From CAIKZZ01 sp035524495 (GTDB lineage: Bacteria; Pseudomonadota; Gammaproteobacteria; Steroidobacterales; Steroidobacteraceae): a stretch of 19,577 nt of DNA. The stretch spans positions 1 to 19,577 of the forward strand of contig DATKOR010000006.1 in assembly GCA_035524495.1 (NCBI GenBank), read 5' to 3'. Positions within the stretch are counted from its first letter, which is position 1; the number at the start of each line of letters is the position of its first letter. Both the position numbers and the translations under genes were made by a program. Under the pieces are notes generated by a model. The model was given only the letters and a program-made list of their open reading frames with translations, was not told the origin of the DNA and ran no database searches. Positions 1 to 7,034 of the stretch are shown one piece after another.

Positions 1-212
1 TCAGCCACGTGCTTGACGGGCGCTTCAAGGGCGGGTACATCACGCGCCACTACGGTCAGCCGGCGAGCGGCGTGCATGCGCTGCAGATCGAGCTCGCGCA
101 GTCCGGCTACATGGACGAGTCGGGGACGCGCTACGAGGACCAGCGCGCGGCGCCGCTGATCGAGCTCCTGCGCAAGGTCGTCGGCGCGCTGCGCGCGTTC
201 AAGCCCGCCTAG
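1..212 (+). CDS. hutG: N-formylglutamate amidohydrolase, C-terminal fragment (5' end outside window)
   Basis: Only the last ~69 codons are visible (first complete codon at 3, TAG stop at 210-212). The fragment contains DGRFKGGYITRHYGQPA followed by GVHALQIELAQ and YMDE, the conserved C-terminal block of the N-formylglutamate amidohydrolase (FGase) family. Known members hydrolyse N-formyl-L-glutamate to glutamate and formate in the cytoplasm, as the last step of one histidine degradation route. No other hut gene is visible, so the histidine role is inferred from family only; other members of this family act on different formyl or acyl amino acids. The GTG at 9 is internal, because the reading frame is open to the window edge. 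The next gene starts 31 nt downstream in the same direction and may be co-transcribed. Confidence 0.8.
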   Translation, partial: SHVLDGRFKGGYITRHYGQPASGVHALQIELAQSGYMDESGTRYEDQRAAPLIELLRKVVGALRAFKPA

Positions 213-232
213 AGTCGAGGGGCGTGCGCCCC

Positions 233-238
233 GAGGAG
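233..238 (+). promoter_or_regulatory. Shine-Dalgarno site for the SDR gene
   Basis: GAGGAG lies 5 nt before the GTG at 244. This supports GTG as the start codon of the SDR rather than an internal ATG. Confidence 0.6.
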
Positions 239-243
239 CACCC

Positions 244-1023
244 GTGAGCACGAATTCCCGCGCAGCGATCGTCACCGGCGCCTCGTCCGGCATCGGCGCG
301 GCCGTGGCGCGCGCGCTCGCCGCGCGCGGCGTCGACGTGCTGATCGACTACGCTCACAACCGCGAGGCCGCCGACCAGGTCGCATCCGAGTGTCGCGCGC
401 TCGGCGTGCGCGCGGTCACCGCGCCGGGCGACGTCGCGGACGATGACGCGTGCCGGGCGCTCGCGGCGACCGCGCTCGAGGCCTTCGGCCGGATCGACTT
501 CCTCGTCAACAACGCGGGCGTCAGCAAGTTCGTGCCGCACGCGAAGCTCGACGGCCTCGACGCGACTGACTTCGGGCGCATCTTCGCGGTCAACGTGACG
601 GGCGCCTTCCAGATGGTGCGCGCGGTGTTGCCGTCGCTGCGCGCGAGCGGTCAAGGCGCGATCGTCAACGTCGCCTCCGTCGCCGGCACCTGCGGGGTCG
701 GCAGCTCGGTCGCCTACGCGGCGTCGAAGGCCGCGCTCCTCAACCTCACGCTGACGCTCGCCCGCGCCCTCGCGCCGGAGGTCCGGGTCAACGCGGTGGC
801 GCCCGGGTTCGTCGACACGCCGTGGCACGCGGCCGGCATGGGCACCGAGCGCTACCAGAAGGCCAAGACGATCGTCGCGGCTGGCACGCCGCTCAAGGCC
901 GTCACCGAGCCCGCGGACGTCGCCGAGCCGATCGTCTGGCTCCTCGAGCACGCCCGCCACGTGACCGGCGAGACGCTGCACGTCGATGCGGGCCTGCACC
1001 TGAAGGTGGGGCAGCTGGACTGA
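244..1023 (+). CDS. Short-chain dehydrogenase/reductase (SDR) family oxidoreductase
   Basis: 259 aa, the usual length of a classical SDR. The Rossmann dinucleotide motif TGASSGIG is at residues 11-18, NNAG at 89-92, the active-site Asn at 117, the catalytic Ser at about 145 (SVAG), and the YxxxK pair at Y158/K162 (YAASK). The C-terminus has the PGFVDTP segment and a final HVDAG motif typical of 3-oxoacyl-ACP-reductase-like SDRs. It should be a soluble NAD(P)-dependent alcohol/ketone oxidoreductase. The substrate cannot be read from sequence: the FabG, glucose dehydrogenase and hydroxysteroid dehydrogenase subgroups all look like this. The GTG start is chosen because GAGGAG (233-238) precedes it by 5 nt and the Rossmann strand begins about 7 residues in. 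Its neighbour upstream is the amidohydrolase, with no obvious functional link. Confidence 0.92.
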   Translation: MSTNSRAAIVTGASSGIGAAVARALAARGVDVLIDYAHNREAADQVASECRALGVRAVTAPGDVADDDACRALAATALEAFGRIDFLVNNAGVSKFVPHAKLDGLDATDFGRIFAVNVTGAFQMVRAVLPSLRASGQGAIVNVASVAGTCGVGSSVAYAASKAALLNLTLTLARALAPEVRVNAVAPGFVDTPWHAAGMGTERYQKAKTIVAAGTPLKAVTEPADVAEPIVWLLEHARHVTGETLHVDAGLHLKVGQLD

Positions 1024-1047
1024 GGCGGGTCCTTCCGGCGCCCCTAA

Positions 1048-1057
1048 GTAGATCTAC
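1048..1057. repeat. 10-bp perfect palindrome in the leader before the ATPase operon
   Basis: GTAGATCTAC is a perfect inverted repeat in the 97-nt gap between the SDR stop and the first ATPase gene. It is one of the few A/T-containing patches in the neighbourhood, so it could be an operator half of a dimeric regulator or part of a promoter. A 10-bp palindrome can also arise by chance, and I see no convincing -35/-10 pair around it. A short GC hairpin (GCCGGC at 1067-1072 and 1076-1081, 3-nt loop) follows it but has no T-tract, so I do not call a terminator. Confidence 0.25.
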
Positions 1058-1120
1058 CGCTCCCCCGCCGGCCCTGCCGGCCCAAGATGTAGCGACCGGA
1101 CAACCAACCCGGATCGCACC

Positions 1121-1471
1121 ATGGGCGATGGGCAGACTGATCGCGTCCGCGCCGTCGAGCCCGCGGATGCAGGCGTCGTCGCGCGGGCGATGAACGAGGT
1201 GCTGGCGGCCGAGCGTGCCGCGGCGGCCGCGATCGAGGATTGCCGCACGCAGCTCGCGGCCGCGCTCGCCGAGGCCCGGCTCGAGGCGCGCCAGCGCATC
1301 GAGCGCGCCGAGGCGCTCGCGCAGGCGATCCACGGCCGCAGCGAGGCCGTCGCGAGCGCGCGGGCCGCGGCGCTTGCCGCGGCGGCGCAGGCCGCGGCGC
1401 CGCCGGCGCGCCCGCTCTCGACGCTGGTCGATGCGCTCGCGGCGTGGCTCGTCGGGGCGGACGATGACTGA
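1121..1471 (+). CDS. A/V-type ATPase subunit G/H-like coiled-coil protein (peripheral stalk)
   Basis: 116 aa. The middle (residues ~25-90) is a long Ala/Glu/Arg-rich amphipathic helix with no Gly or Pro breaks, as in subunit G/H (NtpF in Enterococcus, AtpG in Thermus). In characterised enzymes this subunit pairs with subunit E as a heterodimeric coiled coil tying the catalytic head to the membrane stator. It is the first gene of the operon, the same place G/H holds in Thermus and Enterococcus, and it has about the right length. The primary sequence is low-complexity, so the call rests on position, length and coiled-coil character rather than on a diagnostic motif. The start at 1121 is constrained by an in-frame TAG at 1088-1090. 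It overlaps the next gene by 8 nt (1464-1471), implying translational coupling. No strong Shine-Dalgarno precedes it. Confidence 0.65.
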   Translation: MGDGQTDRVRAVEPADAGVVARAMNEVLAAERAAAAAIEDCRTQLAAALAEARLEARQRIERAEALAQAIHGRSEAVASARAAALAAAAQAAAPPARPLSTLVDALAAWLVGADDD

Positions 1472-2222
1472 GGCACGGCAGGCCTATGCACTCGCGCGGC
1501 TCGGTGCGCGCCACTCGCCGCCGGGACGCGCCGCGGAGCGCGCCGCGCTCGCCGCGAGCCGCGGCCCCGACCGCTTCCTGGAGGTGCTGCGCCAGGCGCA
1601 GCTCCTCGCTCCGCCGCCGAGCGTCACCAGCCACGACGTCGACGCCTTCGAGGCGTGCGTGGTCGATGCGTGGCGCAGCGCCTGCGCCGAGGTCGCCACG
1701 TGGCATCCGCGACCCTGGCGCGCCGCTTATCGTTGGTGCGCGACGCTCGCCGACCTGACGCCGCTGGAAGGGGTGCAGTCCGGCCAGCCTCCGCGCGCCT
1801 GGATGCTCAAGGATGCGCGGCTCGCGCCACTGCTGCGCGCCACGCCCGAGGGCCGGTCCGCCGCGTTCCGCGCGGCCGGGATTGCGCCGCTCCACGCGGC
1901 GTTCGCGGCCGGCGAGCCGCTGCTCGCGGCGTGGCGCGCGCACTGGCGCACCCTCTGGCCACGCGCATCGCGCGCGACGAGCGCCCGGCTCGATGAGCTC
2001 GAGGCGCTGTGCGTGGAGGCGACCGTCGATCCGTTGCCGCTCGCCGAGCGCCGCGCGCGGTTCGCCGCGCGACTCGAGCGGCAGTATCGTCGCTCGGCCG
2101 GCACGGCGGCGGCCGGCTTCTGCGAGCTCGCGCGCCGCGCGCTCGATCTCGCGAGCTGGCGCGGAGGCTTTGCAGCGCGGCTCTATGTTCCGGCGACCCA
2201 GCCGCGCGGCGAGGGCCCATGA
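1464..2222 (+). CDS. Divergent A/V-type ATPase subunit C (d/AC39-like)
   Basis: 252 aa. The N-terminus QAYALARLGARHSPP resembles the YAYANARVRA-type opening of the AC39/subunit C family, and the following segment about a short helix and a DRFLEVLRQAQL stretch fits the repeated helical bundles of that family. The rest is mostly helical and rich in Arg, Ala and Trp. In known A/V-ATPases this subunit is the funnel-shaped socket seating the D/F shaft on the c-ring. Typical homologues are about 320-350 aa, so this one is short and strongly diverged. The inference also leans on the operon otherwise lacking a C gene. The ATG at 1464 is the first start compatible with coupling to the upstream gene. 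Its TGA (2220-2222) overlaps the next ATG as ATGA. It sits before subunit I rather than between E and F as in Thermus. Confidence 0.6.
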   Translation: MTEARQAYALARLGARHSPPGRAAERAALAASRGPDRFLEVLRQAQLLAPPPSVTSHDVDAFEACVVDAWRSACAEVATWHPRPWRAAYRWCATLADLTPLEGVQSGQPPRAWMLKDARLAPLLRATPEGRSAAFRAAGIAPLHAAFAAGEPLLAAWRAHWRTLWPRASRATSARLDELEALCVEATVDPLPLAERRARFAARLERQYRRSAGTAAAGFCELARRALDLASWRGGFAARLYVPATQPRGEGP

Positions 2223-4045
2223 TGCTGCGCCCGATCGCCGCCCGCTGGTTCGAGGTGCTCACCGACCGCGAGCACCTGGGCTCGGTCCTCTCGTGCCTCG
2301 CCGCGACCCACGCCGTCGAGCTCGAGGCCCGCAGCGCGGTCGCGGGCGTCGCGGCGCTCCCCGACTATCGGGCGGTGCTCAGCGAGTTCTCGGAGCTGCG
2401 CGAGCGCTACGCGCCGTTCTGGCCGGCGCCGGCCGTCGATCCCGATGCGCCGCCGCCCGAGTCGCTGGCCGGCGCGCGGGACGCGCTCGGTGCGCTGCGC
2501 ACCTGGGCCGCGGCGGCGGATCCCTTGATCGCGCGTCATGAAATGCTCGGCCGCCAGCACGCCGCGCTCCTCGAGTGGTCCGAGGTGCTGACGGCCGCCG
2601 GCACCGCGTGGCCGGATCTCTCGGCGCTGACGCGTGCGGGGCCGGCGCTCGCCGTACGCCTTTACGCGCTCGGCGGCGGCGCGGCGGCGGAGCTCCCGGC
2701 CGCGGTGCTGCAGCAGACGATCGACCTGCCAACGGCACGCTACCTGCTGTGCGTCGGCGGGACCGACGACATCGGCGAGGCCGACCGGCTGATGGCGGCC
2801 GCCGACGGACGGAACGTCGCATTGCCGGAGAACCTGCCGGCGGAGCCGCGCGCCGCGCTGGCGGCGATCGCCGCCAGGCGCGCACCACTCGTCGCGGAGC
2901 GCGCCGAGATCGAGTCGGGGCTCGCGAACCTCGCGGCGCAGCACCGGCTCGCGGGACTCCTCGGCAGCTTCCGCTTCCTCGAGTGGCTCGTGCACAACGT
3001 GCCGCAGCTGCCGGCCACCGAGCACTTCGCCTACGTGACCGGCTGGACGCGGGACCTGTCCGGCGCGCGCCTGGAGAATGCGCTCGCGGCACGAGGGCTG
3101 CCGCACCTGCTGCATTTCCCGGAGCCGCCGCGCACGCTGAAAGCGCCGATCGTGCTCGCCAATCCGCGCCTCCTGCAGCCCTTCGAGGGTTTCGTGCGGC
3201 TGCTCGGCACGCCGGGTGCGGGCGAGGCCGATCCGACGCCGGTGGTCGCGGTGATCGCGCCGCTGCTGTTCGGCTACATGTTCGGCGACGTCGGCCAGGG
3301 CCTCGTGCTGATCGTGCTCGGGCTCTATCTGCGGCGGCGCGTGCCGGCGTTCGGCCTGCTCGTATCGGGCGGCGTCACGGCGACCCTGTTCGGGTTCGCA
3401 TTCGGCAGCGTGTTCGCGCGCGAGGATCTGTTGCCCGCGCTCTGGCACCGGCCGCTCGATCAGCCGCTCGCGATGCTTGCGACCAGCGTCGGCTTCGGCG
3501 TCGTGGTGCTGCTCGGCGGCTTCGCGCTCGATGCACTGCAGGCGGCGTGGGTCGGTCGCGGCCGCGAGTGGTGGCTGAGCCGGGGCGGGCTCGTCGCGCT
3601 CTACGTCGGCCTCGTCGCGACGCCGTTCGCGCCGGCGGCGCTCGCGGTCGCGGCGCTCGGCGTCCTCTGGTACACGGTCGGCGCCGCGCTGATTGCGCGC
3701 AGTCCGCTCGCGGCGGGGCGGGCCTTCGGCGAGCTGCTCGAGTCGGTGCTGCAGCTGCTCGTGAACACGATCTCGTTCGCGCGCGTCGGCGCGTTCGCGC
3801 TGGCACACGCGGGCCTCGCCGCGGCGGTGGTCGGCCTCGCCGCGGCGACCGGGCGCGGCGTCGGGTACTACTCGGCGCTCGCGCTCGGCAACCTGCTGAT
3901 CCTCGTGCTCGAGGGTCTCGTCGTCGGGATCCAGACGGCGCGCCTCGTGCTGTTCGAGTTCTTCATCCGGTTCCTGAAGGCGGAGGGCCGGCCGTTCCAG
4001 CCGCTGCCGGAGCCCGCGCAAGTCACGTTCAAGGAGTCCCCATGA
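2219..4045 (+). CDS. atpI: A/V-type ATP synthase subunit I (membrane stator, a-subunit)
   Basis: 608 aa. The first ~330 residues form the cytoplasmic helical arm that contacts the peripheral stalks. The second half is a membrane domain of about seven hydrophobic segments. Family landmarks are FGYMFGDVGQG at 351-361 at the start of the membrane domain, NTISFARVGAFAL with the essential helix arginine (R522, the residue facing the c-ring carboxylate), and a terminal segment ending FIRFLKAEGRPFQPL. Together with the K ring this subunit forms the two ion half-channels. It is slightly shorter than many homologues (about 620-660 aa). The start is ATG 2219, which overlaps the previous stop as ATGA; a second ATG follows immediately at 2222. 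Its own stop overlaps the K-subunit ATG in the same way, so the operon is tightly coupled. Confidence 0.93.
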   Translation: MMLRPIAARWFEVLTDREHLGSVLSCLAATHAVELEARSAVAGVAALPDYRAVLSEFSELRERYAPFWPAPAVDPDAPPPESLAGARDALGALRTWAAAADPLIARHEMLGRQHAALLEWSEVLTAAGTAWPDLSALTRAGPALAVRLYALGGGAAAELPAAVLQQTIDLPTARYLLCVGGTDDIGEADRLMAAADGRNVALPENLPAEPRAALAAIAARRAPLVAERAEIESGLANLAAQHRLAGLLGSFRFLEWLVHNVPQLPATEHFAYVTGWTRDLSGARLENALAARGLPHLLHFPEPPRTLKAPIVLANPRLLQPFEGFVRLLGTPGAGEADPTPVVAVIAPLLFGYMFGDVGQGLVLIVLGLYLRRRVPAFGLLVSGGVTATLFGFAFGSVFAREDLLPALWHRPLDQPLAMLATSVGFGVVVLLGGFALDALQAAWVGRGREWWLSRGGLVALYVGLVATPFAPAALAVAALGVLWYTVGAALIARSPLAAGRAFGELLESVLQLLVNTISFARVGAFALAHAGLAAAVVGLAAATGRGVGYYSALALGNLLILVLEGLVVGIQTARLVLFEFFIRFLKAEGRPFQPLPEPAQVTFKESP

Positions 4046-4392
4046 AAATGGCCAAGCCGTTGATGTTGGTGCTCGCGGCGCTCGCGCTCGGCGTCGTCAT
4101 CGCCTCGACCGCGGCGCTCTTCGCGCTGCCGGCGCGCGCGGCGGCAGCCGCGACCGTCGGTGCCGATCCGGAGGTGCTGCGCTGGGCGTTCGCCGCCGCG
4201 GCCGCGGCGGCGGGCCTCGCGGCCGGCGCCGCCGGCTACGCTGTCGCGCAGGTCGGTTCCGCCGCGGTCGGCGCGGTCGCCGAGAAGCCCGAGCTCTTTG
4301 GCCGGATGCTGATCCTCGTCGGCCTCGCCGAGGGCATCGCGATCTACGGCCTGATCGTCGCGGTGCTGATCTTCAACCGCGTCGGGACCTGA
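4042..4392 (+). CDS. atpK: A/V-type ATP synthase subunit K (c-ring proteolipid)
   Basis: 116 aa. Residues 1-37 form an extra hydrophobic N-terminal segment ending in an Ala-rich ALPARAAAAA run, best read as a cleavable leader as in Thermus-type proteolipids. Two membrane helices follow (about 47-80 and 86-112), joined by the polar loop AEKPELFG (80-87), which contacts the central shaft socket. Helix 2 carries LAEGIAIYG, with E97 as the ion-binding carboxylate. This is a single-hairpin subunit, unlike the duplicated ~156-aa Enterococcus NtpK. The residue after E97 is Gly, and the helix-1 position that holds the sodium-ligand Gln in Na+ c-subunits appears to be Val68, so proton coupling is more likely than sodium coupling (inference). 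The start overlaps the subunit I stop (ATGA). A 7-nt gap separates it from subunit F. Confidence 0.92.
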   Translation: MKMAKPLMLVLAALALGVVIASTAALFALPARAAAAATVGADPEVLRWAFAAAAAAAGLAAGAAGYAVAQVGSAAVGAVAEKPELFGRMLILVGLAEGIAIYGLIVAVLIFNRVGT

Positions 4393-4399
4393 GGCGGCC

Positions 4400-4708
4400 G
4401 TGCCGGTTCCGCAGGTCGCGCCGATCGTGATCACCGAGCGCCTCGGCGCGATCGGCTGGCACCTAGCCGGCGCGCGCGTCGAGGTCGTCGCGCCCGACGA
4501 GGTCGCATCGACCTTCGCCGCCGCCTGCGCCGCGAGCCCGCTCGTGCTGCTGTCGGCCGCCGTGGCGGCAACGCTGCCGCCGGCGACGCTCGCGGCGGCG
4601 CGGCGCGGCACGGCGCCGCTCGTGCTGGTGCTCGATGAGTCGCTCGACTCCGCGGCCGCGCGCCCGGTCGCGCGCTACGCGCGCGGCGTGCTCGGAGTCG
4701 AGGCATGA
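4400..4708 (+). CDS. atpF: A/V-type ATP synthase subunit F (central shaft)
   Basis: 102 aa, matching the ~100-aa family. The order of elements fits the CheY-like alpha/beta fold of subunit F: a first beta strand (IVITERLGAIGWHLAG, where known members have a D/E then GFRLAG), a central hydrophobic strand (PLVLLSAAVA), and a third strand (APLVLVLDE). Subunit F binds the D coiled coil in the central rotor and modulates ATP hydrolysis. The GTG at 4400 is the first start after the K stop. The gene ends in an ATGA overlap (4705-4708) with the next gene. In Enterococcus nomenclature this subunit is NtpG, so symbols are not uniform. Sequence identity to model members is probably low, but fold pattern, length and position agree. 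Confidence 0.8.
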   Translation: MPVPQVAPIVITERLGAIGWHLAGARVEVVAPDEVASTFAAACAASPLVLLSAAVAATLPPATLAAARRGTAPLVLVLDESLDSAAARPVARYARGVLGVEA

Positions 4709-5316
4709 CGGGCGTCATCGAGCTGCAGGTCGCGGCGCTGCTGCGTCGCGTGCACCACCAGCGCGATGAGCGCGTCGGCGAGTTGCGCGCCGCGGGCGCG
4801 GCGCAGGTCGAGGAGGCGCGTGCGGCCGGCCGGCGCGAGGCGCGGCGGCTCCTGCGCGCCGCGGTTCGCGCCAAGCAGGAGCGCGTACGCGAGCGCTGCC
4901 GTGCCGCGCTCGCCGAGCTCGACGCCAGCCGCCGCAAGCATGATTTCGAGGCTGATGCGCGCCTCATCGACGCGGCGCTCGCGGCGCTCCCCGCGGCGCT
5001 CGAGGTCCGCTGGCGCGATCCGGCGGCCAGGCGCAGCTGGTGCGAGCACGCGATCGGCGTCGCGGCGGCGCGCCTCGTGGCGCGCGACTGGACGATCGCG
5101 CTCGTCGGGGACGCGAGTGCCGCCGAACGCGCCGCGCTCGAGGCCGCGGTCGCGGCGACCGGTGCACGGGCGGCGTACACGACGAGCGGCGGGCGCGCCG
5201 GGCTCACGATCAGCGCCGGTCCTTCGCGCGTCGATGCGACCATCGACGGCCTCGTGGCGGATCGCGACGCGATCGCGGCACGGCTGCTGGCGCTCGCGGC
5301 GGGGGGCACGCCGTGA
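4705..5316 (+). CDS. atpE: A/V-type ATP synthase subunit E (peripheral stalk)
   Basis: 203 aa, close to the ~190-200 aa typical of subunit E. Residues 1-~90 form a highly charged Arg/Glu/Ala-rich continuous helix expected to coil with the G/H subunit. Residues ~95-203 form a globular domain, with a late GLTISAGPSRVDATIDGLVADR segment matching the family's C-terminal 'GGVxV..xxGRIxVDNTFE' region that docks on the head. It acts as a stator resisting rotation torque. It overlaps F upstream (ATGA) and A downstream (GTGA, 5313-5316). Note that archaeal/Thermus 'AtpE' is this stalk subunit and not the F-type c-subunit of the same name. Confidence 0.85.
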   Translation: MTGVIELQVAALLRRVHHQRDERVGELRAAGAAQVEEARAAGRREARRLLRAAVRAKQERVRERCRAALAELDASRRKHDFEADARLIDAALAALPAALEVRWRDPAARRSWCEHAIGVAAARLVARDWTIALVGDASAAERAALEAAVAATGARAAYTTSGGRAGLTISAGPSRVDATIDGLVADRDAIAARLLALAAGGTP

Positions 5317-7034
5317 GCACCGCGATCCTGACCGCGGCCGCCGGTCCTGTGATCCGCGCCGAGGCGCGCGGACCGTTTCACGTGCACGAGGCGCTGATTG
5401 TCGGGCCCCATCGGCTGCTCGGCGAGATCATCCAGCTGAACGGTGCCGAGATCGTCGCGCAGGTGTACGAGGACACGACCGGACTCGTGCCCGGCGTCAC
5501 GGTCGAGGGGTCGGGGCTCCCGCTCTCGGTCCGGCTCGGCCCGGGCCTTCTCGGACGCATATTTGACGGGCTGCTGCGCCCGCTCGCCGCAGGGCCCGGC
5601 GGCGTTGCCGCGAGGCGCTGCCGCTTCGAGCCGCGCGCCCGGGCCGGCGATGCGCTGTTGCCGGGCGCGACCTTCGGTGTCGTCGTCGTGGACGGGCGCG
5701 AGGAGCCCTGCATCGTCCCGCCGCCGGCGGGTGGCCAGCTCGTCGAGCTCGCGGCGGCCGGCGAGGTCGACGAGCGCGCCGAGATCGGCGCGCTGCTCCT
5801 TGCCGACGGTACGCGGCGGGCGCTGAGCATCGCGACCGACTGGCCCGTGCGCACGCCGCGGCCGGTCGCGCGCCGGCTGCCGCCGACCGGTCCGTTGATC
5901 ACCGGTCAGCGCATTCTCGACACGCTCTTTCCGGTCGCGCGCGGCGGGCGCGCGGCGCTGCCGGGGGGGTTCGGCACCGGCAAGACGATCCTGCAGGAAT
6001 CGCTCGCCAAGTGGTGCGATGCGGACGTCATCGTCTACGTCGGCTGTGGCGAGCGCGGCAACGAGATGGCCGAGGTGCTCGACGAGTTCCCGCAGCTCGA
6101 GGACCCACGCACCGGTCGGCGCCTGATGGAACGGGCGGTCATCATCGCCAACACCTCGAACATGCCGGTCGCGGCGCGCGAGGCGAGCATCTACACCGCG
6201 GTGACCGTCGCCGAGTACTTCCGCGACCAGGGCCGGCACGTGGCGCTGCTCGCCGACTCGACGAGCCGCTGGGCGGAGGCGCTGCGTGAGGTGTCGGGAC
6301 GGCTCGGCGAGCTGCCGGGCGAGGCGGGTTACCCCGCGTACCTGAGTTCGCGGCTCGCGGACTTCTACGAGCGCGCGGCGCGCGTCGAGACGCTCGGCGG
6401 CCGCGAGGGCTCGCTGACGATCATCGGCGCGATCAGCCCGCCGGCGGGCGACTTCTCGGAGCCGGTGACGCTGCACACGCGCCGCTACGTGCGCTCGTTC
6501 TGGGCGCTCGACCCGGAGCGGGCGCGGGCGCGCTTCTACCCGGCGATCCACCCGCTCGGCTCCTACAGCGAGGACGCGCCGCGGCTCGCCGCCTGGTGGC
6601 AGGCGAACGGCAACAGCGACTGGGCCCGCCACCGCGAGCGCCTGCTCGAGCTCCTCGAGCGCCAGGCGCGGCTCGAGCGCATGGCGCGCATCGTCGGGCG
6701 CGACGCGTTGCCGCCCGAGCAGCAGCTGGCGCTCGTGCTCGCGGAAATCGTCAACGAGGCGCTGCTGCGCCAGTCGTCGTTCTCGGAGGTCGACCGCTAC
6801 TGCTCGCCGGAGCGCCAGTCGGCGCTGCTGCGACTCGTGATCGGGTTCATCGAGCACGCCGAGCGGGCGGTCGCGCAGGGCGTCGCCCCGGCGACGATCG
6901 CCGCGCTGCGCGGCGTTGCGCACCTCAAGCGCATCGGCGAGGAGCACGGCGAGGGGCACCTGGCCGACATCGCCGACTTCGGGCGCCGGCTCGAGGGCGA
7001 GCTGCATGCGGCGGAGGCCGCCCATGCGCGCTGA
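5313..7034 (+). CDS. atpA: A/V-type ATP synthase catalytic subunit A
   Basis: 573 aa, the usual length. The N-terminal beta-barrel (1-~75) includes the EIIQLNGAEIVAQVYEDTTG block. It is followed by the subunit-A-specific bulge insertion (~110-190) containing WPVRTPRP. The nucleotide domain has the P-loop GGFGTGKT at 218-225 (K224, T225), GCGERGNEM with the catalytic glutamate E247, and ADSTSRWAEALRE from 314 as the Walker B region. The C-terminal helical domain follows. It hydrolyses or makes ATP in the A3B3 head. GGFG rather than GPFG in the P-loop occurs in one bacterial subset of A subunits as far as I recall, so it is not a defect. Start is GTG 5313 in a GTGA overlap with E; longer in-frame starts would run into E-coding sequence. 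The last 11 nt overlap the B gene. Confidence 0.97.
   Translation: MSTAILTAAAGPVIRAEARGPFHVHEALIVGPHRLLGEIIQLNGAEIVAQVYEDTTGLVPGVTVEGSGLPLSVRLGPGLLGRIFDGLLRPLAAGPGGVAARRCRFEPRARAGDALLPGATFGVVVVDGREEPCIVPPPAGGQLVELAAAGEVDERAEIGALLLADGTRRALSIATDWPVRTPRPVARRLPPTGPLITGQRILDTLFPVARGGRAALPGGFGTGKTILQESLAKWCDADVIVYVGCGERGNEMAEVLDEFPQLEDPRTGRRLMERAVIIANTSNMPVAAREASIYTAVTVAEYFRDQGRHVALLADSTSRWAEALREVSGRLGELPGEAGYPAYLSSRLADFYERAARVETLGGREGSLTIIGAISPPAGDFSEPVTLHTRRYVRSFWALDPERARARFYPAIHPLGSYSEDAPRLAAWWQANGNSDWARHRERLLELLERQARLERMARIVGRDALPPEQQLALVLAEIVNEALLRQSSFSEVDRYCSPERQSALLRLVIGFIEHAERAVAQGVAPATIAALRGVAHLKRIGEEHGEGHLADIADFGRRLEGELHAAEAAHAR

Noticed and set aside
219..232. GC-rich hairpin between the amidohydrolase and the SDR gene (GGGGC / GCCCC, 4-nt loop) as a terminator
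   Set aside because: The stem is only 5 bp and no T-tract follows, and it sits against the SDR Shine-Dalgarno; I do not call a terminator.
2183..4021. 612-codon minus-strand open frame opposite subunit I
   Set aside because: Composition is Arg/Glu/His-rich with no domain signature; the opposite frame is a well-supported membrane subunit.
5040..5312. Extending subunit A upstream to an earlier ATG-like start
   Set aside because: It would duplicate subunit E coding sequence in a wrong-frame, Arg-rich extension; GTG 5313 gives the family length and couples to the E stop.
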